Origin: Mesorhizobium sp. NZP2298 | Lineage (GTDB): Bacteria; Pseudomonadota; Alphaproteobacteria; Rhizobiales; Rhizobiaceae | DNA: 64,000 nt | Assembly (NCBI RefSeq): GCF_013170825.1 | Contig: NZ_CP033365.1 | Coordinates: forward strand, 4,600,001-4,664,000 | Direction: 5' to 3' | In this document: one piece after another, positions 26,455 to 34,834 of the stretch | How positions within the stretch are numbered: position 1 is the stretch's first letter | Layout of the letters: the number at the start of each line of letters is the position of its first letter | Made by a program: the position numbers and the translations under genes | The notes under the pieces: generated by a model | Seen by the model: the letters and a program-made list of their open reading frames with translations, nothing else | Databases searched by the model: none | Told to the model about the DNA's origin: nothing

Positions 26455-27144
26455 ATGAAAAACCTCAGTCCCCCGGCCGCCATCGCAGGCCCGTCGCTTG
26501 CACTCCATGGCCAGATCATTGAAGCGACCAGACCCAGAACGCAAAGGAACTACCCCAGCGCCCGGGCAATCTTCACAATCCCCCCCGCAGGACGACCTGG
26601 CTACATCGTCGACGCGACCATAGTTAGCAAGACCTGGCCGCATAAGGCCCATGCGGCGACCTGTGCATGGCTTGCAGCAGCTCCGATTGGGAGCCTTCAT
26701 GTGCCGGCCGTCGTAATGGAAGTGATCCAGCAAGGTATCGACCTCGAGCGAGATCGAGAACCCGGCCATGCAGAAGAGCTGACGTTCTGGAGGGATACGC
26801 TTCCGGAGGCCTGGGGCCTAACCTTCGTTCTCCCCCTTCGTGAAACTGGGATCATGGAGATCGTGGATAAGATGGAGCGTACAAAACAGCTCAACGATAT
26901 GTGGCAGACATCGCCGCAGGCCACGCGCAAAAAAATCCCCCACGAGATCTTCGTTGCCGCGACTTCCATCGCTTTCGGCATGAGGATCGTCAGTCTAAAA
27001 ACACGGGGTTACCTACGCATTAAAGACGCGGGATTCCCAGTGCCGGGATGTATCACCCCAGGGAATCAGACACCGGTCAATCGTATCGAGAGGCGGCCAA
27101 AGCCAAAGGCTCCATCGGACTACCTGCAACCCACAATGCACTAA
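26455..27144 (+). CDS. PIN-like (VapC-type) protein heading the Tn7-like module
   Basis: The 229-aa protein has IVDATIVSKTW (D53) and, 150 residues later, HEIFVAATSIAFGMRIVSL, the first and last segments of a PIN domain; a glutamate in VVMEVIQQGI fits between them. PIN domains are metal-dependent RNases, as in VapC toxins. AAGGAG seven bases upstream supports ATG 26455. No antitoxin-like gene is adjacent. A histidine/glutamate replaces part of the last acidic signature, so activity is uncertain. Position ahead of tnsA-tniA-tniB-tniQ, on the same strand, suggests it travels with the transposon as addiction or regulation function. Confidence 0.6.
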   Translation: MKNLSPPAAIAGPSLALHGQIIEATRPRTQRNYPSARAIFTIPPAGRPGYIVDATIVSKTWPHKAHAATCAWLAAAPIGSLHVPAVVMEVIQQGIDLERDREPGHAEELTFWRDTLPEAWGLTFVLPLRETGIMEIVDKMERTKQLNDMWQTSPQATRKKIPHEIFVAATSIAFGMRIVSLKTRGYLRIKDAGFPVPGCITPGNQTPVNRIERRPKPKAPSDYLQPTMH

Positions 27145-27271
27145 CGATGGCAGCTTTCACGTTTGGTCAGCGAGCGACCTGTGGACGGCACAATCATCAC
27201 CGCGAAACATATCGGCGGCGTCGGCCACACGCTCGTCTGTCCAAGCCCCATCGCACAAGGAAAACCACATC

Positions 27272-27436
27272 ATGCGCAAAGAAAGACTCATCATCGACTT
27301 CGTCAACGACCGCCGGCTTGGCAGGCAACAGGACTACTCAATCCCCTCAGCCACAACATTTCATCATCTTAAGCGCCCGTTCTCTGGTCGGCTCGTCGAG
27401 AGCTCTGACGGGGGCTGCCACATAGCGACCGTTTAA
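27272..27436 (+). CDS. Short ORF, possible displaced N-terminus of the TnsA-like protein
   Basis: Fifty-four codons from ATG 27272 with AAGGAAAA eight bases upstream, a good initiation context. The frame closes at TAA 27434-27436, while the adjacent frame (-1) is open from 27409 and encodes the TnsA-like domain that itself lacks any ATG, GTG or TTG near its beginning. A single frameshift in 27409-27433 would join them into one protein of about 290 residues. Whether this is mutation, a sequencing error or programmed frameshifting cannot be told. The peptide alone (MRKERLIIDFVNDRR...) is unassigned. Confidence 0.45.
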   Translation: MRKERLIIDFVNDRRLGRQQDYSIPSATTFHHLKRPFSGRLVESSDGGCHIATV

Positions 27437-28143
27437 CACTCCTCGCGGAAGCGGGCGAGTCGACGATCTGGATTCCTCCGGCGCCGTCAAATGGCACACG
27501 TCGCCACAAGCGAAACGGCAAGGGGTCGTTCCGCGGAAGTCATGATCACAATAACCGCGAGATCGTCACGGAGAGCCATCTCGAGGCCAACGTCGCCTGC
27601 TGGCTTGAGGCCAACCACAGGGTAATCGGGGTACGGGAACAGTGGCCGAAAATTTGGTTCGCCAAGCCCGACGGCACTCAAGCCAGCCACACCTTCGACT
27701 TCCACGTTGAGCTATCCACCGGGAGTCGCAAGGCCGTCGCGGTCAAGCCATCGGACAAAGTTCTGAGCCGCGGCCTGCTCGAAGTACTTCGAGCCATCCT
27801 CCGACAGGGGGTTCTCGCCCCGTTCGCCGACGGCATCGCCTTGATCACCGAAGACGACGTCACCGAGGACGACGCTCGGAATGCCCAGAACATTCTGAGG
27901 GCAAGGAAACTACGCAACGAACTCGAACGTCGCGCAGCTCTCGCCGACATCTCTGGAATCCATGGCACCGTCCGCTTCCGTGACCTCGTCAGGCACGCCG
28001 ACGACCCGGCACGCCGCCGGACCGCACTCTGGTGCCTGATTGGCGAACAAATACTGGTCCCGGTGAATTCCCGGGAACGGATCATCGACGCCACCATCCT
28101 GCGCGTGAATCGCGCCAGCAGCCGAGAAGGAGAATTGACATGA
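27409..28143 (+). CDS. TnsA-like endonuclease of Tn7-like transposon, 5' end disturbed
   Basis: The frame is open for 244 codons and encodes ESHLEANVACWLEANH, HTFDFHVEL and RKAVAVKPSDKV, the E, D and (V)xVK residues of TnsA-type PD-(D/E)xK nucleases that cut the 5' strands at transposon ends. A C-terminal winged-helix-like part (LADISGIHGTVRFRDL and onward) would contact the transposase or ATPase. No conventional start codon is present before TTG 27841, which lies past the nuclease motifs, so either the start is upstream in another frame (see 27272) or rare. The stop overlaps the tniA ATG at 28140 (ATGA). AAGGAGA close to the end is the tniA ribosome binding site. Confidence 0.7.
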   Translation, partial: RGLPHSDRLTLLAEAGESTIWIPPAPSNGTRRHKRNGKGSFRGSHDHNNREIVTESHLEANVACWLEANHRVIGVREQWPKIWFAKPDGTQASHTFDFHVELSTGSRKAVAVKPSDKVLSRGLLEVLRAILRQGVLAPFADGIALITEDDVTEDDARNAQNILRARKLRNELERRAALADISGIHGTVRFRDLVRHADDPARRRTALWCLIGEQILVPVNSRERIIDATILRVNRASSREGELT

Positions 28144-30335
28144 ATTCACAAAACAGGATCATCGTGCCCGAAGGCGCAGTCTACTTCATCAGCATCCTAG
28201 ACCGAGTGTTGATCGGGGGTGCCGAATACGTCTGGGTCAGCACCGACGACGTCGGACATGTCTTCGCCCCAAAGCAGGACCGCGAGCGCACCGAGGGCTT
28301 CACTCACGCTCGGTTCAAGGAACTGCTGGACGACGGCACCGCCACGGTCGAGAGCGACTTCTATGCTGAGGGTAAGGCACCCCTCCGCAATTTCTACGAC
28401 TCCATGGGCATCCGCGACCTCGCCGAGGACAAGGCCAGGCAGGCGATGCTTCACGCGGACATCTGCAACCAGTTCATCCGCATGCGGGAGAAGGACAGGA
28501 CGATTTCCCTGTCTCAGGTGTCGCTCGAGCGCGTGCTGCCTCAGATCGAGGCGCGTCTTAAGGAGGGCAAGAAGAAGCGGTGCGGCACGAAGCGCATCGA
28601 TTTCGACATGCCGTGTCCAAGGCACTTCCGACGCATCCTCAAGACCTATGTCGAGTCCGGCTACCGGCCGATCGCGCTCGCAAACCGCTGTCGCGGCCCT
28701 CGCTCGCGCGCCTCGTCGGTGCGCCCCTGTGACCTCCAGGTCTGGATGGAGTTCGCCGGGCAATTCGCCGACCGAAGAAAGCCGAAGATGTCAGTCCTGC
28801 TGCGGGAACTGAAAGCGGCGGTCGATAAGCGCAATCTTGAACGTCAGGAACAAGGCTTGCCGCTGCTCACGGCACCATCCCGGAAGCAGTTCGAGAAGCT
28901 CGTCCATGGCCTCGACCCGTTCTTCGTGACCGCCCGCCGCGAGGGCGAGGCCGCCGCGCGCGAGAAGTTCCGCATCACCTATCAGGGACTCGATGTCGAA
29001 CGCCCGCTCGAGCGGGTCGAGATGGACGAATGGCGAGTGGACCTCATGACGCTGCTCGTCCATCTGAAGGTCTGGGAGCGGATGTCCAAGATCGAGCGCA
29101 AGGCCGTCCACCGCTCTCGCCTCTGGGCTACGGTCGCTATCGACTGCGCGACGCGGTACATGCTCGCGATCAAGTTCTTCGCAACGGCGCCGAATGCAGC
29201 CTCCGCGGCAGCCACCCTCGAGATGGCGGTTCTCGACAAGTCACGGTTGAATTTCCTCCTAGGCACAACGGCATGGATCGGGCACGGCACGCCCGAGCAC
29301 GTGGTCACGGACGGCGGGTCTGCGTTCATCTCCTTCGAGTTCCGCTGCATGCTGGCGGAACTCGGCATCGCCCATTCTCTGCCGCCCGCAGGCGTGGCGA
29401 AGCTCAGGCCCTACATTGAGTCGCTGTTCAAGAGCCTCACCGTCCAATTCCTGCACTGGTTCGAGGGACGCACCTTCTCCGACTACATCGAGAAGGGCGA
29501 CTACGATCCGGAGGAGAACGCAAGCGTCTGCGTCGACGAACTGAACCATACCTTCGCTGTCGGGGTCCAGCACGTCTACAACAACCAGCCGCATGCTGGC
29601 CTCGCGGGCGAGACCCCACACAACGCTTGGCTACGCCTCAGCCGCAAGTTCGGTGTCATCCCGCCTCCGTCGCGCGACATCCAGCGCCATGTCTTCGGCA
29701 TCAACTGCAGCCGCAAGATCGGCGACAAGGGCATCTGCATCCTGGGTATCCATTACAACTCCCGCCCTCTCCAGGACCTTCGGGTGAAGGCGGGGCAGAC
29801 GGTCGTCCGCGTCCGTTTCGACCGGTTCGGTCTGAAGCGGATTTCCGTGTGGAACGGCGATGGCTGGATGACCGTCAACAGCAGCTTCGACCTGCCGGAT
29901 GACCTGAGCGTCTGGGAATGGGTGGGCGCGGTTAAGGAGCTGCGACGCATCCATGCCGACAACGCCGAGAGGAACCTGTCGTCGGTCTACCAGGCGATCA
30001 ACGGCCTCCGCGCCTCGGGCGATGCCGCTGCCGCCAGGGCGGAGCTTGGCTCCAGTGTTCTGACAGAGCAGCGCATCAGGGGAATCGAACGCGAGCATTT
30101 CCGCGGCATCACGGTTGTCGAGGACAAGAAGGCCGCCAAGGCCGATCTGGTCCCGCTCGAGCGGCCCCATGATCCGTTGCATGCAGGGATCGATGCCTTC
30201 CCGGAAACCTTCGGGGCCGACCAGGAGGAAGGCGCTGACCCGCACGACAATCACCGAGACGACCAGAATTTCCTCGACGAAAGCACGCCCAACCAGCTCG
30301 GCGGCGTGGACGACCTGAAGTTCAACGACGAGTAG
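28140..30335 (+). CDS. tniA: TniA/TnsB-type DDE transposase
   Basis: A 731-aa protein with an rve/DDE catalytic core: VAIDCATRY (D near residue 333), VVTDGGSAF (D near 388) and PYIESLFKS (E near 424), about 35 residues between the last two as usual. An N-terminal DNA-binding helical region and a Mu-type C-terminal beta domain (residues 500-600) flank it. It would cut and join the 3' ends of the element. ATG 28140 follows AAGGAGA at good spacing and overlaps the TnsA-like stop; the longer frame beginning at 28032 only reads through the overlapping gene. tniB follows after 11 bases. Confidence 0.93.
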   Translation: MNSQNRIIVPEGAVYFISILDRVLIGGAEYVWVSTDDVGHVFAPKQDRERTEGFTHARFKELLDDGTATVESDFYAEGKAPLRNFYDSMGIRDLAEDKARQAMLHADICNQFIRMREKDRTISLSQVSLERVLPQIEARLKEGKKKRCGTKRIDFDMPCPRHFRRILKTYVESGYRPIALANRCRGPRSRASSVRPCDLQVWMEFAGQFADRRKPKMSVLLRELKAAVDKRNLERQEQGLPLLTAPSRKQFEKLVHGLDPFFVTARREGEAAAREKFRITYQGLDVERPLERVEMDEWRVDLMTLLVHLKVWERMSKIERKAVHRSRLWATVAIDCATRYMLAIKFFATAPNAASAAATLEMAVLDKSRLNFLLGTTAWIGHGTPEHVVTDGGSAFISFEFRCMLAELGIAHSLPPAGVAKLRPYIESLFKSLTVQFLHWFEGRTFSDYIEKGDYDPEENASVCVDELNHTFAVGVQHVYNNQPHAGLAGETPHNAWLRLSRKFGVIPPPSRDIQRHVFGINCSRKIGDKGICILGIHYNSRPLQDLRVKAGQTVVRVRFDRFGLKRISVWNGDGWMTVNSSFDLPDDLSVWEWVGAVKELRRIHADNAERNLSSVYQAINGLRASGDAAAARAELGSSVLTEQRIRGIEREHFRGITVVEDKKAAKADLVPLERPHDPLHAGIDAFPETFGADQEEGADPHDNHRDDQNFLDESTPNQLGGVDDLKFNDE

Positions 30336-30346
30336 GAGATACGACC

Positions 30347-31435
30347 ATGTTCAACGACGACGACGACAACCAGCAACGCCTTGACAATGCTCTGTCGAGG
30401 CTTCGGACCTCGATGTCAGGTCAGGCGCGGGAGCGTGCCGACCGCATCGCTTTCATCAACTCCCTGTACATCGGCACGAAGCGAGACGACAAGCTAAACG
30501 AGCTTGTCGATCTGCTCGTTGGCAACGCAGCCGGGGCGGCTCACGGAGAGCCGGGGAAGCGGCGTGCCCTATTCGTCATCGGCGAGTCCGGCTCGGGCAA
30601 GTCGACCGCGATCCGCCACCTGATCGCCAACCGGATCGAGTTCCGACCCTACGATGACGGCTCGGGCCAGACCATCAGGCCGATGCTGTCGTTCGACGCG
30701 CCCAGCCCGCTGACCCTGAAGCTCCTCGCCAAGGTGGGAATCGAGGCGACCGGATATCCCATCTTCGGCAGGCTCCAGGAGAACGAGGCCTGGGACCTGT
30801 TCAAGCAGCGGCTGCAGGGGAGCAGCGTCCTGTTCCTCCATATTGACGAGATGCAGCACGCCGTGAAAGGCAACAACCCGACGAAGCTCCAGCATCTCGC
30901 CGACACGGTGAAGAGCCTCCTCCAGATTCGAGACTGGCCCCTTCACATCATCCTGTCGGGCGTGCCAAGCGTCATCGATTTCCTCGATCATGATGACCAG
31001 CTGAAGAACCGCAGCATGGTGATGGAGTTTGCGCCCCAGACGAAGGCAGCCGCGGAAACTGTTAGCGCGGTCGTGCAACGGATCGTGGAGAAGCATGCCG
31101 GGATGCGGCTGTCCAAGAACGCCAGCGACGAAGAATTTGTCTTCCGCCTCATCCACGCCACGAACGGTGCTTTTGGGACCATCATCCAGGTGGTCCGCGC
31201 GGCCGTCGAACATGTCATGATGCATGCGACAGACAAGGACGGTGAGCCCGTTCCCGAGGTCGTGTCCCTGAACAGCTTCGCTGAGGTCTATTCAGCCTTC
31301 ACCGGATGCGTTCCGGCGCAGAACGTATTCAAGGTGAAGCAATGGGACATCATTGTCCCGTCAAACGCGCTAGCCAGGATGCTAAAGAAGAGAGAGTGGG
31401 ACAGGAAGGTCGGCATCTCGGGAGGCGTGAAATGA
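30347..31435 (+). CDS. tniB: TniB/TnsC-type AAA+ ATPase
   Basis: A 362-aa ATPase with Walker A GESGSGKST near residues 79-87 and Walker B VLFLHIDEMQHA near 161-172; HIILSGVPS near 202-210 is the sensor-1 strand. TniB/TnsC proteins assemble on target DNA and pass the target site to the transposase. The order tniA-tniB-tniQ with 11-base and 4-base junctions is standard. The stop overlaps the tniQ start (ATGA at 31432). Confidence 0.93.
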   Translation: MFNDDDDNQQRLDNALSRLRTSMSGQARERADRIAFINSLYIGTKRDDKLNELVDLLVGNAAGAAHGEPGKRRALFVIGESGSGKSTAIRHLIANRIEFRPYDDGSGQTIRPMLSFDAPSPLTLKLLAKVGIEATGYPIFGRLQENEAWDLFKQRLQGSSVLFLHIDEMQHAVKGNNPTKLQHLADTVKSLLQIRDWPLHIILSGVPSVIDFLDHDDQLKNRSMVMEFAPQTKAAAETVSAVVQRIVEKHAGMRLSKNASDEEFVFRLIHATNGAFGTIIQVVRAAVEHVMMHATDKDGEPVPEVVSLNSFAEVYSAFTGCVPAQNVFKVKQWDIIVPSNALARMLKKREWDRKVGISGGVK

Positions 31436-33285
31436 GACCCCTCCCCATCACCGTGCCGCTCGGCATCGGCCAGACACCGATTAGCTTCGCGTCTAGCTTG
31501 GCGGCGGCCAACGGCGTCCCTACCATGCGCGATTTCTGCCGGCACGTGGCCGTCGATCGCAAGGGGATGGGGCGCGGCGAGCTCAGGCAGATTAAGCGGC
31601 TGGCCCGGCTCGGCGACGTCGATCCTACACAACTCGAAACGAGTTGGATCGTACGCAAGGACGGATGGACGTTCGTCGGCGGCGAAAAGCTGCGGCGGCA
31701 ATGCTCACTTAAAGGCTTTCGGTATTGCCCTCTGTGCATCCAGGATGACCTTTCGAACCGCGCAGGTCCTCGTTACGCAAGGCCATTCCTGAGGGCCTCC
31801 TGGATGATTGAAGCTGTAGGCACCTGCGTGATCCACACGACGAGCCTTGTCCAATCGCGTGGCCCGGTCGACAAATATCTGGATGATGATTTCGCGGCCT
31901 ACGTCAGACAGCACCGAGGCGAAGTCGATCGGTTCGCTGCGGAAGCCCGGCCCGTAGCGAGGTCGTCCGCCGACGCCTGGATGCATCAACGGCTTGTCTG
32001 CCACTCCGACCCCAGCTTCCTGGGGTCGTTGCAGTTCCATGTTGCATTGCGCCTTTGCGAGGTGATCGGCTTCATCGAGCTGAACGGCGTGAAAGCCTCT
32101 GCGAGGAATTTCGAGGGGGCTGCGCTCCGTGAAGCGCGAGAACGGGGCTATAGAATCGCCGCCGGCGGCGTGGACGCGATTCGATTGTTCCTAGAAAAGC
32201 TCGACACCGCGTTCTGGGAGGCAACGCATGTAATAGGCGGCGCGAGACTCTACGGCCCTCTTTACAGGTGGCTCCAAGGGACGATGAGTAACCCTGATTT
32301 TGATCCAGTGCGCAAGGTCATAAAGGATCATGCCATCGACTCATTCCCGATTGGTCCTGGCGACGTTTTCCTCGGTCCTGTGGAACATCGACGCTGGCAT
32401 TCGGTGCACTCGGCCTCGCGAGAGTACCGCGTTCATCCTAAGCGCCTGCGGAAACAGCTGGAAGTCCAAGGCATCATCGGAGACCTCGCGGGCCGTTCCA
32501 ATGGACGGATTGCATTTGAGACGTCGGCGGCGGCTGGGTTCCTCACCCAGGTCTCAGACAGGGTTTTCGCACCGGAGGCGCGCCGACGGCTGCAAGTCAG
32601 CGCGGAGGGGTTCCGGCAGCTCATGAACGAGGGTTTGGTTGCGCCTTTGACAGTCCGGAAAGGCGGCGGCATGCATATCCAATATTCGGAAAGGCAGCTC
32701 GACGAGTTTCTGAAGTGCCTTGCGGCTAAAGCAATCGAAAGAAACGGTGGGGAAACAGACCTCGTCTCGGTGCAGCGTGCTACGTCGCTGGCGGGCTGCA
32801 GATTCATAGAGGTCATCCGTCTCATTCTTGGGCGCAAGCTAGACCGCCTGGAGCTTGACGTCAGCCGGGTCGGTTTCCTCGCCCTGTTGGTTTGCCCAAC
32901 CGAAGTGCGCAAGAAGACGGTTCTGAAGAACCATGGCGGCCACAGCCTAAGGGCGGTCGAGCAGAGACTGAAGACCACCACAAACACAGTTCGCCGCCTG
33001 GTGGACGGTGGATGGCTTCCATCGACGGATGCTGTAAATCCGATCAAACGCTGCACGCAACGCGTGGTGATGCCTCTCGATATCGAAGAGTTCTTGGAGC
33101 GGTACGTCTCTCTCCACAGACTCGCAGCCGCGAGCAACATGCAGATCGCTGCGCTGAAAGGACAATTGCTGGCGGCAGGTATCCGTCCCGCGTTCCATCT
33201 GGGGCCAGGCACCGCGACGTTTTATGAGACATCGCAGCTCGCGTCGGCAGGGCCGCCTTCCCTTCGGGGGCGAACGGTCAGATAG
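31432..33285 (+). CDS. tniQ: TniQ-family target-selection protein
   Basis: The 617-aa protein starts MRPLPITVPL and carries a TniQ N-terminal region (SFASSLAAANGV) and a zinc-binding motif, RQCSLKGFRYCPLCIQDD with C-x(9)-C-x2-C near residues 90-103, followed by the CVIHT segment. The long C-terminal part, with repeated helix-turn-helix-like segments, is as in TnsD-like proteins that recognise a fixed chromosomal site. ATG 31432 is chosen over the longer frame at 31306 because it overlaps the tniB stop. It ends 43 bases before a rho-independent terminator. Confidence 0.88.
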   Translation: MRPLPITVPLGIGQTPISFASSLAAANGVPTMRDFCRHVAVDRKGMGRGELRQIKRLARLGDVDPTQLETSWIVRKDGWTFVGGEKLRRQCSLKGFRYCPLCIQDDLSNRAGPRYARPFLRASWMIEAVGTCVIHTTSLVQSRGPVDKYLDDDFAAYVRQHRGEVDRFAAEARPVARSSADAWMHQRLVCHSDPSFLGSLQFHVALRLCEVIGFIELNGVKASARNFEGAALREARERGYRIAAGGVDAIRLFLEKLDTAFWEATHVIGGARLYGPLYRWLQGTMSNPDFDPVRKVIKDHAIDSFPIGPGDVFLGPVEHRRWHSVHSASREYRVHPKRLRKQLEVQGIIGDLAGRSNGRIAFETSAAAGFLTQVSDRVFAPEARRRLQVSAEGFRQLMNEGLVAPLTVRKGGGMHIQYSERQLDEFLKCLAAKAIERNGGETDLVSVQRATSLAGCRFIEVIRLILGRKLDRLELDVSRVGFLALLVCPTEVRKKTVLKNHGGHSLRAVEQRLKTTTNTVRRLVDGGWLPSTDAVNPIKRCTQRVVMPLDIEEFLERYVSLHRLAAASNMQIAALKGQLLAAGIRPAFHLGPGTATFYETSQLASAGPPSLRGRTVR

Positions 33286-33327
33286 GGACAAGTACCGAGC
33301 TGAAACGAGACCAGTACGCCGCTTCCG

Positions 33328-33352
33328 AGCCCCGCCACAAGCGGGGCTTTTT
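33328..33352 (+). terminator. Rho-independent terminator after tniQ
   Basis: Stem AGCCCCGC (33328-33335) / GCGGGGCT (33341-33348), loop CACAA (33336-33340), followed by TTTTT. It lies 43 bases after the tniQ stop and should end the transposition operon transcript. Confidence 0.85.
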
Positions 33353-33363
33353 GCTGCCTTGGC

Positions 33364-33478
33364 GGACGCTGATCAAGGACTCGCGTTGAAGGACATTCAG
33401 CTCCTTTTGAAGGACAAAACCGAGATCAGCCTCAGCGATTCCAATGGCTTAGAGTCGTTCAGGGACAAAGATTCAGGG
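33364..33478 (+). repeat. Degenerate cluster of TTGAAGGACA-like repeats, candidate transposon end
   Basis: Four related 10-mers occur in about 115 bases: ATCAAGGACT, TTGAAGGACA (near 33386), TTGAAGGACA (near 33408) and TTCAGGGACA (near 33458). Such irregularly spaced direct repeats at the edge of a TniABQ module fit transposase-binding sites. They resemble the TTCAAGGATT repeats at 26252-26289 but are not clearly inverted relative to them. The element border is probably here or close, since core genes start at 33673. Confidence 0.45.
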
Positions 33479-33494
33479 CGCATCCAAAAACGCG

Positions 33495-33536
33495 ACATAA
33501 TCGGCCCGATTGAAAGATCGGGCCGATTATGTTTTT
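33495..33536. terminator. Strong bidirectional terminator hairpin at island edge
   Basis: Perfect 16-bp arms ACATAATCGGCCCGAT (33495-33510) and ATCGGGCCGATTATGT (33517-33532) with a six-base loop. T-rich sequence follows on the plus strand (TTTTTGGGG) and, read on the minus strand, GTTTTTGG follows the stem after CGC. It insulates the accessory module from the chromosome in both directions. No gene is seen from 33286 to 33672. Confidence 0.85.
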
Positions 33537-33672
33537 GGGGTCAGTTGGCGCTAGCCGAGGCTCAGTCCGCCAAGCAGTGCGGCGTCTTTCCTCCATACGT
33601 TTGATGTGCGTCAAGGCCAGGCGATCCACGCCTCACTATCTTCACCATCAGGAATGACCTTGGAGACGAGCG

Positions 33673-34125
33673 ATGGACGCAGAGATCAGAGACAAGATTC
33701 AAACGCTCCTTGATCAGCACCGCATCATGACGGTCGCAACACTGAGGGCGGATGGCTGGCCTCAGGCGACGACCGTGGGTTACGTCAATGACGGCCTTTC
33801 CCTCTATTTTCTTTGCGGGCTCGACAGCCAGAAGGCGGAGAATCTGGCGCGGGACGATCGCCTGTCGCTGACCATCGATCACGACGCGCCTCAGGTAGTG
33901 GAGATCACTGGCCTTTCCATGGCGGCACGGGCACAGCCGGTCACAGACAAGGCCGAGGCCGAGAAGGTTCTGAGGATGATGCCGATGAAATATCCGCCAC
34001 AAGCCTCGATGCCATTCGCGATGCCGACGCCGGAGCAGGTGCGCATCTTCCGTGTGGTGCCTTCAGTCATCTCCGTGCTCGACTACTCGAAAGGTTTCGG
34101 CCACACGGATCTCGTGACCTTTTGA
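33673..34125 (+). CDS. Pyridoxamine 5'-phosphate oxidase-family protein
   Basis: A 150-aa FMN-binding split-barrel protein: ATLRADGWPQATTVGYVNDGLSLYF in the N-terminal half (residues 24-48), typical of the PNPOx-like superfamily, and RLSLTID near 72. These small proteins bind FMN, F420 or heme and often reduce or detoxify small molecules; the exact substrate cannot be assigned. It is the first gene of ordinary chromosome after the island and has no tight neighbours. GAGACGAGCG precedes the ATG. Confidence 0.8.
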   Translation: MDAEIRDKIQTLLDQHRIMTVATLRADGWPQATTVGYVNDGLSLYFLCGLDSQKAENLARDDRLSLTIDHDAPQVVEITGLSMAARAQPVTDKAEAEKVLRMMPMKYPPQASMPFAMPTPEQVRIFRVVPSVISVLDYSKGFGHTDLVTF

Positions 34126-34197
34126 GCGCCTGCTCTCGATCAAGGTCGGTTATGATGACGGCGTTTTCGCAACCTCTCCTTTGGCTGGAAAGGTCAT

Positions 34198-34824
34198 TCA
34201 ATTCGGCGACAACACCCGCAGCGTCCGCTCGTCAAACAGCGGCTCGTCCTGCCCCACCCGTACAAACAGCACCTTCCGCCCCTCACCCGCCGGCACTTCG
34301 AAATACTGGATGCCGTCGGGCATTTCGCCCCAGTCGCCGCAGGGCGGCTCTGGAACCTCGTCGGGGTTGGCAAGTGCTTTCAGTTCTTTCGCGTAGGCGG
34401 CGTCGGGGCTGAACGTGTAGCGCTTGACGCCGGCGGGCACTGTGCCTTCCGTGTAAGGCGCCAGCACGCAGCGGGCACTGACGGCCTTGTTGGTCTTCTC
34501 CCGGAACAGGCGCAGCAACGCAGCCTCGGCGGTTTCGCCTGATTTGACGTCGAACACTTCGACAAGCGGGGCAGGCGCGCCGCCATCGCTGTATTTGATG
34601 GCGAGCGCGTTGCCGGCGAATTCGAAATGGATCTGACGGAAGCCGAAATCGCAACGCTGCACCCAGGCGGCAAGGCCGATCGTCTTGTCGGCGAGTTTTT
34701 CCCAGACGCATTTGTCGATCGGCGGGCGCGACGGCGCCAGCTCGTCCGCACGTACCACGGTGGATAGCGTCACGGCTGTAAACAGGGTGCCGATCCAAAC
34801 AATCGATCTCATGGTGCTGTTCAT
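34198..34824 (-). CDS. Hypothetical secreted protein, 208 aa
   Basis: ATG 34824 (MNSTMRSIVWIGTLFTAVTL) gives a signal peptide with cleavage near VRA-DE, and AGAGGATAG precedes it; the frame extends further upstream only by reading into the neighbouring gene. The mature part has conserved cysteines (DKCVWEK, VQRCDF, ARCVLA, PPCGDW) that could form disulfides, so a periplasmic location is likely. No enzymatic motif is recognised. It starts 11 bases after the DUF3592 gene stop on the same strand, forming a two-gene operon. Confidence 0.75.
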   Translation of the reverse strand: MNSTMRSIVWIGTLFTAVTLSTVVRADELAPSRPPIDKCVWEKLADKTIGLAAWVQRCDFGFRQIHFEFAGNALAIKYSDGGAPAPLVEVFDVKSGETAEAALLRLFREKTNKAVSARCVLAPYTEGTVPAGVKRYTFSPDAAYAKELKALANPDEVPEPPCGDWGEMPDGIQYFEVPAGEGRKVLFVRVGQDEPLFDERTLRVLSPN

Positions 34825-34834
34825 CGCTATCCTC

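Noticed and set aside
33328-33352. Possible tRNA 3' end as an integration site
   Set aside because: Only a simple stem with a T-run; no acceptor, anticodon or TpsiC arms can be built around it.
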